A stretch of DNA of 64,000 nucleotides from Carposina sasakii (GCA_014607495.2 CP053170.1:1984001-2048000), one strand, 5' to 3'. Numbered from the stretch's first letter, positions 10,106 through 22,626 are shown. Numbers and translations: made by a program. Notes: generated by a model from the letters alone, not told the origin.

Positions 10106-10587
10106 AAAATAATCCATGAATATAAGGTCGCGCGCCCAATGATACCTCACATAGTCTTAAGTGGCCCTTTACCAGATAGATTGATTGGAAAGTCAGTAAA
10201 ATTGGCTCGGTGGTGGAATGATTTAGGGTGTTCATCACTGACGACAAATTACCTATTTTATCGTTCATGAAATCTTTAGAAAATACATTATTAAAAACAT
10301 CTTAAAGGAAATATCAAATCATTTTAATAAAACAATTTGGACATAAAATATTCCCGTAGCTTTTAATTTCGGCATTTATATTCAAAGTACAAATGGAAGT
10401 GGACTTCCCTCGCTGTATTGTTTGTTAGATTGTTTCGCAAGGAAATACCTACCTTAGTCTACATTTTAATATTTCGTGTTCTGCTTAGCATTTTGTTTTC
10501 ACGTGAATATTTTTAAGAAAACATAAAGCATAAATAATACAGTGTAAGATACCGGCCCCCATAAAAATGGAGCTTAATTAAGTTTGA

Positions 10588-10882
10588 CAATCAATGGAAG
10601 TGGCATAATGCCTTGTTTGAAGATTGGCAACACACACATGCCACTTCCAGTTCATTAAGTTTCGATGAGTGATCATCACTTTTAACTGTTAAATATGGGT
10701 AGATGGGATACCTAGATGGGCAGCAGCGCCTTCCGTGCTGACAACATAGTCCGAAAATCACACTGCTGTCACCAACCCGCCTGCCCAGCGTGGTGACTAT
10801 GGGCAAAACCCCCCTGTGGCAGTAGCCTTGCGGCGTGTTCTGGGGGAAGCCTACGTCCAGCAGTGGACTGTGATAGGCTGAA
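10588..10882 (+). mobile_element. Non-LTR retrotransposon 3' end fragment
   Basis: Here the element reads on the plus strand: GGCAGCAGCGCCTTCCGTGC, then CACCAACCCGCCTGCCCAGC, TACGTCCAGCAGTGGACTG and a (GAC/GAA)n tail. It is the same family as 7250. Confidence 0.65.
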
Positions 10883-11080
10883 GACGAAGACGAAGACGAT
10901 ACCTATAAGTACTAACTGTTCCTTAGTACCCACAACCAATGTAATAACGTGTTATGAGGTGTATGAATATTTATATTGTTCATGCAATCGTAAAAAAAAA
11001 CAATACTTTTTTGTATCTCAAATTTTGTGGCTCGATTATCTAAAGTGAGTGTACTATATTTATTTGCATTTGGCATAATA

Positions 11081-11457
11081 TACAGGGTGTTTTTTTGTGG
11101 CCACCTTTAACGAAGGGTACGTATTCTATACATGAAATAAAGTAAGTTTATGCCAAAAAAAATTCTGGGAAAAAAAAAATTTTTTGAAAAAAAAAATTAA
11201 ATTCCTTGATCGTGCGAAATTTATAGTGTCTAGTGTTTATGTTAGTTTTTTTATAGACAGATATTAATTATTTTTCGTGAAAAAATCCTGCTACGCGCGT
11301 CTATGTGCATTTATGCAGAAAAACGCAGTCTATTTACTCAACTTTGGACCCTAATATTTTGGAAACCAGACACTTCCCAGGTATGCTTCCATGGAGAAAA
11401 ATGATCGTGATGATGAGGAGATTCCGTAGTTTTCGGGAACGTTGACGACCAAAAATG
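11081..11457 (+). mobile_element. M1 MITE, 3' end missing
   Basis: This copy is almost identical to 9439 for most of its length but stops at GACGACCAAAAATG without the terminal CACCTGTA. Confidence 0.6.
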
Positions 11458-12616
11458 TACCACTTAACTATGCCACACAGCCTATACTTATATCGCCATA
11501 ATATTTTCATAGTTACCTAAATAAGTAACCACGCACCCCTTTGATCAGTTGATAGTAAAACGTTTCAATCTAATTGGTTTCTTTTATTTGTTAGTGAAGC
11601 GTATAACTTAGTAAGCTAACCTAAGTATATGATAGAGCTATACATATAGCTATAGGTAGGTATATAGGTATTGGATTAATTATTTCAACAGCCTCAAAGA
11701 AGTTGGTATAAATCATTATTTTATTTAAAGAAAATCACCGGAATGCGTAAAAAAATATTGTTACGTACTCCCATGATGAAGACGAATCTAATGATACCTC
11801 TTAAGCTCAAATGCGACAGCTGGAGCGTGCCAAAGAAATGTACATACCTATATATACCTACAACCACATACTCGAAAAGCATAACCCTCCTTCTGGCGCA
11901 GTACGGTTAAAATACAAGAAGTAGCATAAGGGGTAAGTCAAGCGAAAATCTATGAAAATAGCTTACTAGAAAGAAACACTAGGAAAAACGTAGGTATCTA
12001 CAAATTGAGGATTCGAAATCACATGTAAATTTTTCAGAATTGTTCAACACTACGGAGATGTTTATGAATTTCTTCATAATTTAACTTACCTACCTATTTC
12101 TCGTGTTAAGGAATGTACCTACTTATCTAACTAAAATGTATTGGCACCTAGCTACGTATCAGATACATACCTACCTACCTATGGATGTAAGGAAAGACTG
12201 TAAAAACTTGCCACACTGTCTGGCAATTTACTGACATCATCATCATTAGTAAATAATTTGGTCATATCCGCGGTTATCAAGAAATAAACGAACAGTTTTA
12301 TACTTTTTTATAACACCTACCGACATGCTCGAAATTAAATTATTTTGACAACAAAAAGGCCTCGTTAATTAATTACGAGAGAAGCCAAAAAGCGTCGCGC
12401 TTGAAAGGCTTTTTGGCATATCAACGCTAGGCCGAAAATAAGCTAACCTTTTTAAAAAAATATTAACCAAACCTTCACAAATCATTTTCCGCACGTCGCA
12501 TGCACGGCTGTGCACATGAATATGGTGATCAACCCACTTAACCCGGCCGAAAACTGGTACCAACCAAAAAAAACATACACAGAACAAGAAGCGACTCAGG
12601 TTGGACTATAAACATT
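11458..12616. other. AT-rich sequence, no gene seen
   Basis: No coding signature or bounded element is visible. A 72-codon minus-strand frame (12369-12587) has no recognisable domain. Confidence 0.4.
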
Positions 12617-12624
12617 CCACTTAC

Positions 12625-12800
12625 CGTAAAAATCAATCCAAGCAACGTGAAAACAACGTCCACCCCCGGTATCCGGCGTTCACTCGCGACTGCGGCGCGA
12701 CTTTTCAATCACAGACACGTCCGCCCTTGTCGGCGACCACCGCGGCACTGGCTTGTTTACTGCTGGTGCGCCTGCGTATTTCTACCCTCGCTTTACTACA
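12625..12800 (-). other. Possible non-coding first exon with splice donor
   Basis: This CpG-rich island stands out in AT-rich surroundings. On the minus strand it ends in TTTTTACG|GTAAGTGG at 12625/12624, an excellent 5' splice site. A 5' UTR exon of a minus-strand gene whose coding part lies elsewhere would look like this. No protein can be read with confidence in either direction. Confidence 0.25.
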
Positions 12801-13084
12801 AAATACTCTAGACGCCTTTCCTCCATTGCATTAGGGTTGAATTTGAATGATCGCCGGCCCCTTTGTTCGCGGTACATAACACAGCAATTGGGTATTATAG
12901 TATTATCTAAGTATTGCGTTGGTGAAGATCAATTATTGAAGAGCATCATCATGGAAGGATTGTATTAGATTATTGAATAGTTATTTGTATTGGAATTAGA
13001 TGACAGTAGATGTACAATGCGTAATTCACACTGATAACCAAGTATAATATATTACATATAACTTTTATAATTATATTATATTTT

Positions 13085-13340
13085 CTTCTATGCTGCTCTG
13101 GGAGTGAAAAAAAGCGTATAATACTACAGCTGCTTCTCTTCCCGGGCATACTGTACAAGTCAGTAGAAAATACCAAGTTATTTTGTAGGCAATGGGCTGA
13201 CCACCTGTCACTACTAACCGAACTTGTACATCTCAACTATACCCTTAAAATGGTCAGAAGTGGCACCATGTGGTTCTATCGGCCCTTGGTGCTTTGCCTA
13301 CCCCGTAATGGATAAAGGCGTGATTATATGTATGTATGTA
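13085..13340 (+). mobile_element. Retroposon 3' part with TATG tail
   Basis: The copy starts at the TCTATGCTGCTCTGGGAGTG end of the family and runs to the tail ATGTATGTATGTA, into which the next M1 MITE is inserted. Confidence 0.6.
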
Positions 13341-13716
13341 TACGGGGTGATTTTTGGTCGTCAACGTTCCCGAAAACTACGGAATCTCCTCATCATCACA
13401 ATCATTTTTCTCCATGGAAGCATACCTGGGAAGTGTCTGGTTCCCAAGATATTAGGGTTCAAAGTTGCGTTTGTCTGCATAAATGCACATAGACGCGCGT
13501 AGCAAGATTTTTTCACGAGAAATAATTAATATCTGTCTGTGAAAAAACTAGGATAAACACTGAACACTATAAATTTCGCCCGACCAAGTAATAAAAAAAA
13601 AATCAACAATTTTTACATCATTTCCCAGCATTTTTTTGGCATACACTTACTTTACGAGTATTTCATGTAAAGAGTACGTACTCTTCGTTAAGGGTGGCAA
13701 CGAAAAAACATCCTGT
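13341..13716 (-). mobile_element. M1 MITE, inverted
   Basis: The element starts TACGGGGTGATTTTTGGTCG and ends AAAACATCCTGTA. It is the reverse complement of the 9439 family, with diverged interior, inserted in the (TATG)n tail of the preceding retroposon. Confidence 0.6.
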
Positions 13717-13804
13717 ATTTTATAATTATGGAAGTGAAGGTATCCACATTATATTCTACATAGGTACATTACATACACTTCTTTACACATAGCAGTAGGT
13801 TATA

Positions 13805-13835
13805 TATAGATAGATAGATAGATAGATAGATAGAA
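13805..13835. repeat. (TAGA)n microsatellite
   Basis: About seven perfect TAGA units are visible. Confidence 0.9.
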
Positions 13836-14107
13836 TTTATTTAACAATTACATATACATGGACAGCAACAACAACATAGAACAAGACAATGGAAATAGCT
13901 CGGAAATAGGGTAGAAATAGACACAATAGAAAAGAGTAGGCAAACAGGTAAGAACACACAGGTGTTCACAATATGGAGTAACCACACTTGTAAAAGTGGG
14001 TAAGTACCTACATTATCGGTGACAAGCTGGTCGCTCCTGAGTTCCTTAGTCGACTCTTACGACATGCACGGAAGGAGATGCCGCTGATATATTACTAGTT
14101 TATTTTC

Positions 14108-14345
14108 AGATTCTTCTTCTTCTTCAGCCTATTGCAGTCCACTGCTGGACGTAGGCCTCCCCCAGGGCACGCCACAAGGCTACTTCCACAGGGGGGTTTT
14201 GCCTATAGTTACCACGCTGGGCAGGCTGGTTGGTGACCGCAGTGTAATTTTCGGACTGTGATGTCAGTACGGGAGGCGGTACGATACCCACGGGCAGACA
14301 GGGGTGGTACAAACTCTACTCTGCCGGCACCACGCGGCCAGATTA
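14108..14345 (-). mobile_element. Non-LTR retrotransposon 3' end fragment
   Basis: The plus strand runs from a (TTC)n tail through CAGCCTATTGCAGTCCACTG to ACCACGCGGCC. On the minus strand the frame ends [16 protein letters not shown], a reverse-transcriptase C-terminus. Confidence 0.65.
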
Positions 14346-14449
14346 ACATTCCTGAATTATTCAGGATATGCTCCAAGCCTACTACCTGGAAAAGACATTC
14401 ACATATTCACATCACATATTCAGACACTACACAAGACATATTCACACAC

Positions 14450-14668
14450 TACACAACACATTAACCTAGTCCCATACTAAGATCCCTAAGGTCTTGTGCC
14501 GTGTGTACTAAGCAACGGTATATAAATACATAGATAAGTATAGAAACATCCATGACTCGGAAACAAACATCGATATTCATCATATCAATGTTTGCACCTG
14601 CCGGGATTCGAACCCAGGACCTATGGCGTCGCAAGCATGGTCACTACCTACTAGGCCAATCGTCATTA
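14450..14668 (-). mobile_element. tRNA-derived SINE, family S1
   Basis: Read on the minus strand it has a tRNA-like head. The A-box part is degenerate and the B box is GGTTCGAATCCCGGCAGG. The body GTGCAAACATTGATATGATG, CGGAAACAAACATCG (plus strand) and ATACCGTTGCTTAGTAC follows, with an AT-rich tail. Relatives are at 16905, 23765 and 54018. Confidence 0.7.
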
Positions 14669-14669
14669 G

Positions 14670-15792
14670 TTTCGTGTCTCAAATCTTGTGGATAGGTTCT
14701 GTATACCTACTCCTACGAGTATAAAATATTGATACTACTACTAGTATCACTATTTTCGGATGTGTTTGAAAGGGATCCCACGGCCACGTTCAGCAAAGCA
14801 GACCCGAGACGTAAAAGGTCATGCTACACATCACCCACAACCTCAGCTGACCATCACCATAGGCCATCGGCTGACGTAGAGGAAACCAAAGAACAGTTAG
14901 GAAAGGATAAAAACACAAAAACTAGACTCAGCTAACAAATTCCTGGTAAATTTCGATTTTCCTCGCCAGCGAGGAGGTAAATAACTAAACAACGATGAAA
15001 TTCACACGAGTACATCAATTAACCTTGCTCTATAGGTTAGTTAGGCGGTGCTATTGTTAAATCCTACAAGTAGTTTATCATTAGTCATCAACAAGTCTGT
15101 CTCATTGACTCGTACCTAGTGACTTACTGATGGTGACTACTGAACTGTAATGCATGTAAAAGAGAATTTCCTGCAATTGTCACGGAGACGGAAAACCCGG
15201 ATTTATATTTTATATACCTTACTAGCTAGCTCGGAAGACAGAGTTGTGGTCGGTTTCTGGTAAAGCGGTATACTACTCCGATTTAACTATAACAGTAACT
15301 TTGTAACCTTCGTCGCGGTGAATGAATCCTCGGATTGACGGTAGTGTTCATGAAAATTTAAAATATTTTAGAACAATAGCGTCATTTGAATTTTTTTGTA
15401 ATTTTAGATGAACCTTAAACTGGACTAAAAAAGTCTGGGAAATTGTAGAAATCATAGGTTTTTCCGTATATTTAAGTAGCTTCCTAGCTAGGTGATTGCG
15501 GTTAGGTACCACAATGCAGTTCTTTTTGGGTCGGTAGTTTTAATAAAAATCTTAAGCTGAGTGTACACTTGACTGAGCATTAGACTTACTGAGCTATCTC
15601 CCTATTTGGCCAAAAGAAGTGAAGGAGCCTTTTATTTGTGCCTAATTTAACGCCAGTTGGTTAATCAGTAGTTAAGCTAACTATTAGTTACAACACGTCA
15701 TTAAAAAGTGTTAGTTAAAACACGTCATGTGATCAAACAACTGACCTTTAGGTAGAATAGAACTTCCATATCTTTTAGGTAACTATTATAAT
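14670..15792. other. No gene seen
   Basis: This is AT-rich sequence with a fragment of the GAGATCCCAC family near 14765. An open frame near 14729-14935 lacks an ATG at its start and has no recognisable domain. Confidence 0.4.
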
Positions 15793-16157
15793 AGGGTTGC
15801 CATCTCAAACTTTGAAAACCAGGATTTGAGGAAGATATACCAGGACATTTCGATTAAAACCCAGGACTATACATGTGCGAGCCCAGTGACAATACGATTG
15901 GAGGGAGTTAGTGGCGTGCGAATTTCAAAACATAGGTGTTTAACACATTCAGTGCCGGTGACTACGTATTTGCTTATTTTAGGCTTTCTAGAGGTGCCGC
16001 TTATTTGCCCAATGTCGGCACCCTTAGAAAATGTGCCGACAGCGAATGTGACAGGACTTTGAAAACCAGTACGATGCTTAAAAACTATCCAGGACAGCCC
16101 AGCAGGACACCCCAAAAAGCAGGTCATGTCCTGGGAAACAGGACGGTTGGCAACCCT
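15793..16157. mobile_element. Foldback MITE with AGGGTTGCCA ends
   Basis: The element begins AGGGTTGCCATCTC and ends GGTTGGCAACCCT. The short inverted ends flank a 365-bp non-coding body. Overlapping open frames in it are by-products. The target duplication is unclear, so the superfamily is not assigned. Confidence 0.55.
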
Positions 16158-16465
16158 ATATTAGAACAAACGAGTAGCATAAACATTAGCAAGACATAAT
16201 AAAAAAGAGCAACAAACAAAACGTACAGCCACCGCGAGAGCGAGTAATCTGAAGTGTTCCCCAGGGAGGCGTGCTGGGACCGAGTGTATTTGAATTATAA
16301 GAGACGTCTGCTAAATAAATATGTTGGGAATATATAGGTACATACTGCTACGGTATTGTTTACAATACTGTTATACTCGGGAGGGTGGATTATTAGGTAT
16401 CTACTGTAGATACAGATAATGCCACAGGTGTTGGTGAAACATCTTTATGTACTTGCTACTCACAC

Positions 16466-16570
16466 TTGCATCAGCCTACGGCAGTCCACTGCTGGACGTA
16501 GGCCTTCCCCAGGACAAGCCACAAGGATACTGCCTGAGGGGAGGTTTTGCCGATAGTCACTACGCTGGTC
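16466..16570 (-). mobile_element. Non-LTR retrotransposon 3' end fragment
   Basis: A short copy of the 7250 family: CATCAGCCTACGGCAGTCC to GTCACTACGCTGGTCAG. Confidence 0.55.
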
Positions 16571-16731
16571 AGTCGAATCATATATTTAGACAATATCTAT
16601 AATTAGCTAGATCCACAAATGCTATGTAGCGTCTGAAGAACATCGAACTCTTCATTTTACAAGTAAATATTTTCATGCGCCGTTATAACTTAAGAGCAGT
16701 AGTCATTCAGTGAATTCAAGTTAAAGCATTA

Positions 16732-17344
16732 TACAGGGTATTTTTTCGTTACCACCCTTAACGAATGGTACAGACCTACTATATACATCAAATAAAGTAA
16801 CTTTATGCCAAAAAAATGCTAAGAAACTATGTACTAAATTTTTTTTATTACTTGATCGGGCGAAATTTATAGTGTCTAGTGTTTATGCTAGTTTTTTCAG
16901 AGTTTTTTTTAAATAAATAAATATAAATATTCACACACTTCACAACACATTGACCTAGTCCCACACTAAGATCCCTAAGGTCTTGTGTCGTGGGTACTAA
17001 GCAACGGTATATAAATACATAGATAAGTATATAAACATCCATGACTCGGAAACAAACATCGATGTTCATCACATCAATGTTTGCACCTACCGGGATTCGA
17101 ACCCAGGACCTATGGCGTCGCAGGTCGGGCCACTACCAACTACACCAATCGGCCGTCGAAAAAATCTTGCTACGCGCGTCAATGTGCATTTATGCAGAAA
17201 AACGCAGTCTATTTACTCAACTTTGGACCCAAATATTTTGGAAACCAGACACTTCCCAGACATGCTCCCATGGAAAAAAATGATAGTGATGATGAGGAGA
17301 TTCCGTAGTTTTCGGGACGTTGACGACCAAAAATCACCCGGTAT
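16732..17344 (+). mobile_element. M1 MITE interrupted by a SINE
   Basis: The ends TACAGGGTATTTTTTCG and CCAAAAATCACCCGGTA match family M1. The central part is split at about 16905-17157 by an inverted S1 SINE. About 20 bp of MITE sequence present in other copies is missing at the junction. Confidence 0.65.
16905..17157 (-). mobile_element. tRNA-derived SINE S1 (best-preserved copy)
   Basis: On the minus strand the head reads GGCCGATTGGTGTAGTTGG (A-box region) and GGTTCGAATCCCGGTAGG (B box). The body has GCAAACATTGATGTGATG and ACCGTTGCTTAGTACCC, and the tail is TATTTATTTATTT. The pol III boxes and A/T-rich tail define a tRNA-derived SINE. Confidence 0.75.
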
Positions 17345-17826
17345 AGGTAGATACGTTAGTATTTTAGTAGTAAATTATATCCAAACAACCTATTACACAA
17401 GTCTTATATTAGAGTTGATAGTCCACAATATATTTTTTTTAGCTTTTTGAGTCAGACATAAATGAGTAGGTATAACCAATTTCTGATATAACAGGGCCAC
17501 GCGTCTTAAAAGAAAAGAACTACAATATTTCAATCTAACTAAACAACATTTGACCTATAGAAACAAAGCCACAACTCTCACACCCAGATACCCACTAAAC
17601 CAATGACCCTACGCCTACGATTCGAGATAAAGTTGAGGGAAACCCTTGTTACGCGACATAAGCCGCTTTTATCTGCTATAAAGAGATCTCCAAGATTTCT
17701 TTTACCACCCCCTGAGTAGATAAATCAGGAGTGTGTTTTTACGCCACCCCTATGTTGTATTTCAAACGACCTGCATGGGTATTCCTGAATTTGTGTCCAG
17801 CTTATTGGTATGAAAAGCCTATCTAT

Positions 17827-18034
17827 TCTATACATATAATAAAATTGTAACGGATCTATGTTTGTGCACGCTAATCTCAGAAACGGCTGAACCGATTTTG
17901 ATGCTGTTTTCAATAATATATTGTGACGGGTCCCACTTAACATATAGGCTACTTTTTATCCCGGGAAAATGTTTTAATCCCGGATAATTTCGATATTTTG
18001 GTTTTTCTGTAGACCACGGCGGGCGTCCACTAGT
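17827..18034 (+). mobile_element. Non-autonomous Helitron-like element
   Basis: The element starts TCTATACATATAATAAA and ends GGGCGTCCACTAGT. It is a shorter relative of 5256 with an internal deletion, and it has the CTAGT end expected of lepidopteran Helitrons. Confidence 0.65.
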
Positions 18035-18239
18035 CTATAAATATATGTACATACAAACGTAGCCAGAGATCATAAGGGATATCCCACCGCTATATTAAGC
18101 ATATCGGGAACAGATGTTAATTAGGTATAAGCATAAATATGCACTATAATAATACATATACGGAAGGGGGTGTTACCAAGATGACAGCCCACAGGATCTC
18201 CCTAAGCCACATTTAACAGGGCCTGTAAAAGATCAGTGA

Positions 18240-18430
18240 CAAGTTGCATACATACGACGACTGGTCCCAACACGGGGCAGACAGAACTGCATCATAAAGG
18301 AGATTCAACCTTTAGCAGGCTCTGTAAAAGATCATTGGCATGGTAGGTACTAGCTCATCTCTTGACAATGCCCCGGAGTTCTTTAGTCGACTCTTACGAC
18401 GTGCACGGAAGGAGATGCAGGTGACGTAGG
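18240..18430 (+). repeat. GAGATCCCAC / GTCGACTC family fragment
   Basis: The blocks AAGGAGATTCAACC, GAGTTCTTTAGTCGACTC and GACGTGCACGGAAGGAGATG follow the order of the repeat at 5823. Confidence 0.5.
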
Positions 18431-18993
18431 TATACCGCAGCACACAGAATCTAGGATACTTACTAGAAACGCTTATACAGATCAAGCTACCCTTATAAAG
18501 GTCAATAAGTGGATGGGGAAACGAACAAAAACGCAGCAAGCAGTAGTTTCTTAAGGTTTCATAATATAGGTATGTAGGTAGGTACTTTATCAGACATTTA
18601 CAGCGGCGATAACTAAAAGCAAGAATTCTAATGTAAGTACCTAATGTACTTAGAAGTCTAGACTATAAAATATCTACTTACCGGCCTACCCACAGATAGC
18701 ACGCTGATAAGTAATGAGTTCCTCGTAGGTGGTCTTCAGCAGCTAGCTAGTGTCTGTCTGTGTCATGGAGGTGGAAACTAATGGATTAGAGGAGCTGCAA
18801 CACGATATGAAGATGTGAAGGTTTGTCCAAGAACTCTGGAATCTCTGTCCAGCAAATGATGAGTAGGCTTCATTATGCTGCCTGTCCACCGGGAACAGAG
18901 CGGAGAAAAGAACCAATAGGATTGTTTTAAATATCGGCTCAGCTCCTGTCCTGCAATCTTATAGGTTAATATTTCTACGGTGGACAGGCTTAG

Positions 18994-19029
18994 TATCGTC
19001 ATAGAGGAATAAGATCCTCTATGGTATCG
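18994..19029. mobile_element. 26-bp remnant of a TCATAGAGG MITE with target duplication
   Basis: The left end TCATAGAGGAATAAGAT joins directly to the right end CCTCTATGG (18999-19024). It is flanked by TATCG on both sides (18994-18998 and 19025-19029). The whole interior seen in the 22717 copy is missing. Confidence 0.65.
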
Positions 19030-20570
19030 TCCAATGGCACTGCTAGCCGGGATTAGCCACCATTCCCGCTACTGCAACTACTGTAAGCCAGAGGCGATCG
19101 GAAAAATTTAAACTGCTCTCATAACGTAGATATGGAGCAGAAAGAGTGGGTATTTTCAAACCCGAGGACTTTTCATGGACTTCGTGACATGAACCCTAAA
19201 AGCGTGACGTCGCTATAAGCAGTGTTAAATTTCATCACGCTTTTTCAATAGCAAGAGTTTGAAGAGCTCATGGGTATAAGGGTCGGTTCATATCTGACGG
19301 AACATGCGTCGCGTATTATCGGTCGCGTAACGCCAGAACAGACAAAATGTATAGAAAAACACTCGACCGTTTACACTCAACCTATGATGCCTGTATTTGC
19401 AGATACGCTCGACGCATCTTCCGTCAGATATGACCGAAAATCGGTAAAATGCCTACTACTGATATCGTGGATAAGGTAGGTATAAAGCCTGTTTTAACGA
19501 AATTATGTGAAAAAAGTAAGTAGATAAATTTGTGGTCATTACTGCACCCCATATTTCTTATCAATCAGTAATCTTATGTATCGAGTGGACGCTAGCGATC
19601 GCGAAACTGTAATTTTGCATACGTTCATATTTTAAAAAAATGTGAACCCCCATCTAAAAATATCAGGAGCCGCCACTGGTCCTACCTGTCCTTTTCTCTC
19701 TCAGACATTTATGTTAAGAACGGAGAGATAGACCTGACTAAGTTTAGGTTAAGGTTAAAGTGTTACTGCCGGAATCGACCCTATTGTTTCAACTAAACTT
19801 TACAGCTTTCACAGGCAGGCCTTTCAGTTCTCTGCATGAGTAGGCATTTTACTGATACGTATCTATCTAGTTCAGTTCCTTCAAATTAGGTAGAAAAGCC
19901 AGCGGGGCTCTCGACATCGATAGAATAATAGCATTTGGCTTCGTCATGATAAGGGTGTGTTCACGAGATCGGTTAGAACGATTCGTAGGTATAAGTGTAG
20001 AGGAATAAAGTTACTTATTTTGCGCTAATAAAGATAAATTCTCGTTATGTATGACTTTTGTTTGACATCAAATATTATGGAAAATCTATCAAATTAAACC
20101 GAGTAGGTATAGCTTATATATTATATTTATAGTTTAAACCTCTTTTTATTAGTAAGTTCAATGGCCTAAACGTAATAGGTATACCTATATATTGATTGGA
20201 TCAGTTAGAACTGCAGTTTACCTACTGTTTAGGGATTTAGGGGGTCGCGTCGCGTCAAAGGGAAAATAGAAGTAATGTCAAAGAGAGTTAGGTACCTGTG
20301 TGTTTTCTGTTCTTTCTTCTCCCACGCGGAATTTATCGTAGGGTCTAGGTTCACAGTCCTATAGCTTTAGGGTAAGGGCACTCTTCTTGGGTAGGTCAGT
20401 TTGTCACACGAAAATTCACTTGCCGAGAGAGTCTGTACCGTGGTGGTTGGGCAACAACTACCAGCGTTACCGGACAAAAGCACACGGGGCCCGCGTCCGG
20501 CGCCGGCGACGAAGAAAAGAGCGGGCAATTCAAATAGGGAGATTAAAAATTATAGTTTTAACACCTACGT
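19030..20570. other. No gene seen
   Basis: A repeat related to 2405 lies at 19034-19100. An open stretch around 19270-19476 has unremarkable composition and no domain. The CG-rich patch around 20460-20520 is unexplained. Confidence 0.4.
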
Positions 20571-20574
20571 ATCT

Positions 20575-20690
20575 TACAAAAACAATGCAACAACGAAAAT
20601 TGTACAATATTGAAATTGCTTTTTGTAATATGAATTTTACAAGCAATCGGCAAATTTGTATGTCTATTTATATATGTCCAGTATGATCAT
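20575..20690. repeat. Partial copy of the 40562-type MITE
   Basis: GAAAATTGTACAATATTG and ACAAGCAATCGGC align with the interior of the foldback element at 40562-40747. Confidence 0.4.
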
Positions 20691-20722
20691 TTTCGTTGCG
20701 GAGCTTAGATTATAAATTGGTG

Positions 20723-20880
20723 TACAGGATGTAAATGACAGTCAGGGAAACATCATTAGCAATGCCTCAGTGCTCGCGACACATTATCTTTCATATTTTG
20801 GTGGGAAATTTGACGGAGCGCCGATTTTTTTTTTTTGTGAACCGTTAAATATTCTCCTGACAGTCCCTTGCACCCTGTTC
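20723..20880. mobile_element. Short foldback MITE, TACAGGATG ends
   Basis: TACAGGATGTAAATGACAG and CTGACAGTCCCTTGCACCCTG are imperfect inverted ends, of the same general TACAGGGTG type as other elements here. Confidence 0.45.
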
Positions 20881-21545
20881 ACAGGGTAGTTCAAATAAAA
20901 AACCATATGCTTTTCGAGTTCATACTCACTGTATGTCTATTTTATTTATTTTTTTGTATTTTTTTTTTCATTTAATTATTTTAAAACTTCTCTTTATAAT
21001 AATATTAAATATATATCTCAAGTGTATTTACAGTATATTTACAAGTTTTGTATGTACATTTCTCACTGTATCTATATACATCACGTCCTTATGTTACTTA
21101 ATATATAACTATGTATATGTTATTTAATCGTACATGATACGTATTTAGTACATAAGAACCTCCATTCGGTGCCACGCTAAACGGCCGCGTACAATAAATT
21201 TATATTAAATGCATTTTAACTAGACCGAAGCTAGGTTCGTCAGTCAAAATTTTGTGAATAATGAATGATTCAGCAGTTGTCCATACAAAGGCATGTTTAG
21301 CAGATCATTTGTCAACTTTTGTCAAATATGACAAAAGTTTAGTCAATGTACGCGAAGCCATTTAGTTTATATCATATAGATTTTAGTAGGTAGGTACACT
21401 ATGTTATTCATATACGAGTATACTGCTGAATCAGTTAAGGGAATCGACCATGGCACCTAAGGTCAAATCCTTAGAACAATCCGACATAAATATATTTTCG
21501 ACTCTAAGCCATATGTTATAGAGTTTACATACCAAACTATATTTG

Positions 21546-21787
21546 AGGCCACCAGAACCAGAGTGGCCCAAACACAAAATACGAATATGTGGATATATGC
21601 CAAAATACTATGCTCTATTAATATTTTAATAAGAACAAGATGCCACAAGCCCCATATTTTTTTATGTCATCTATGATTGTTTACTGTTGAGCCAGGCTTT
21701 GAGCTTGGGGGGTTTGAAAGGGGCATTGTCGTGCTTAACTAATATTTTCACAAATTGTGGTTTGGGCCACTCTGGTTCTGGTGGCCT
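21546..21787. mobile_element. Foldback element with AGGCCACCAG ends
   Basis: AGGCCACCAGAACCAGAGTG at 21546 is repeated inverted at the end (CACTCTGGTTCTGGTGGCCT). The TIR is about 30 bp long and close to perfect, around a non-coding body. Target duplication is unclear. Confidence 0.55.
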
Positions 21788-22045
21788 TATTTCTCAATAT
21801 GCCAAGGAGTTCGTTTCATAGAATAGTTCCCGTGACCGATTTTGTCACTAACATTTTCTGTATGCAGTTAGCCATATAAATAGTTAAATACTAAGCAACT
21901 AGCGCCATCATTCGAATGAACTATTTGGTGAAACAAACTATACAATTTTGATAATGATACAAACATTTCCGGATAGTTCAAATCGTATTGGAAATTGAGA
22001 AAACATACATTACACAATAACATGTATTGACATCATAACATGGTA

Positions 22046-22220
22046 TAAAACAATGTGGCTTTCCGCTGTATCTGTATGTCCCTATGTATTGCTTAGATCT
22101 TTTGAACTACGCAACGAATATCGATGCGGTTTCTTTTTAATAGATAGAGTGATTTGAGACGAAGGTTTCTATGTATAGTATCAGTAATGCACCCGTGCGA
22201 TGCCGGGGCAGGTCACTAGT
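22046..22220 (+). mobile_element. Helitron-like fragment, second type
   Basis: The element runs from GGCTTTCCGCTGTATCTG through GATGCGGTTTCTTTTTAATAG to a GC-rich end CAGGTCACTAGT. A related 5' part lies at 41414. Confidence 0.5.
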
Positions 22221-22585
22221 AATTTATAACACGCAATATCTCCAAACGTAAAACCTTTAATAAGTAGCATACAACTTTATATTAGATCTTATGTTTTGTC
22301 TCATTTACTGCAGTTACATAGATACTTGTAAGAGCGAGATAAGATATCTTTTAAAACAGATTTTTTCAGCTAGTTTCTAGACTTCTACCACATAGAGCTG
22401 TCATTGCAATTTTTATTTACCAACTTTGTGCGTATTTCACTGGGTTAATTTATAGTTTACCAGCACGCGTATGATGAATTTGGTGAGAGCGATATGCCTC
22501 ACTTTTAAACGTCAAATTCACAGAGCTAAGTAATAACTAGACAAGGCAAGTGTTTCTACTTGGTGTGTAAAAAGGGATTGTAATG

Positions 22586-22626
22586 ACAGCTAAATGTTTG
22601 CCTAGCTAATTGTAAAAAAAAAAAAA
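22586..22626 (+). mobile_element. 5'-truncated LINE tail
   Basis: AAATGTTTGCCTAGCTAATTG followed by a poly(A) run matches the end of the LINE fragment at 39475-40016, so only its last ~40 bp inserted here. Confidence 0.6.

Noticed and set aside
14729..14935. 68-codon hydrophilic frame (RRKRSCYTSPTTSADHHHRP)
   Set aside because: It starts without ATG and begins in a dispersed repeat, so it cannot be supported as a gene.
15826..16199. Three overlapping frames of 78-87 codons
   Set aside because: All lie in the foldback element with AGGGTTGCCA ends and show no domain.
17080..17115. Possible tRNA gene from A/B-box-like sequence
   Set aside because: No cloverleaf can be completed. The boxes are the head of a repeated SINE.
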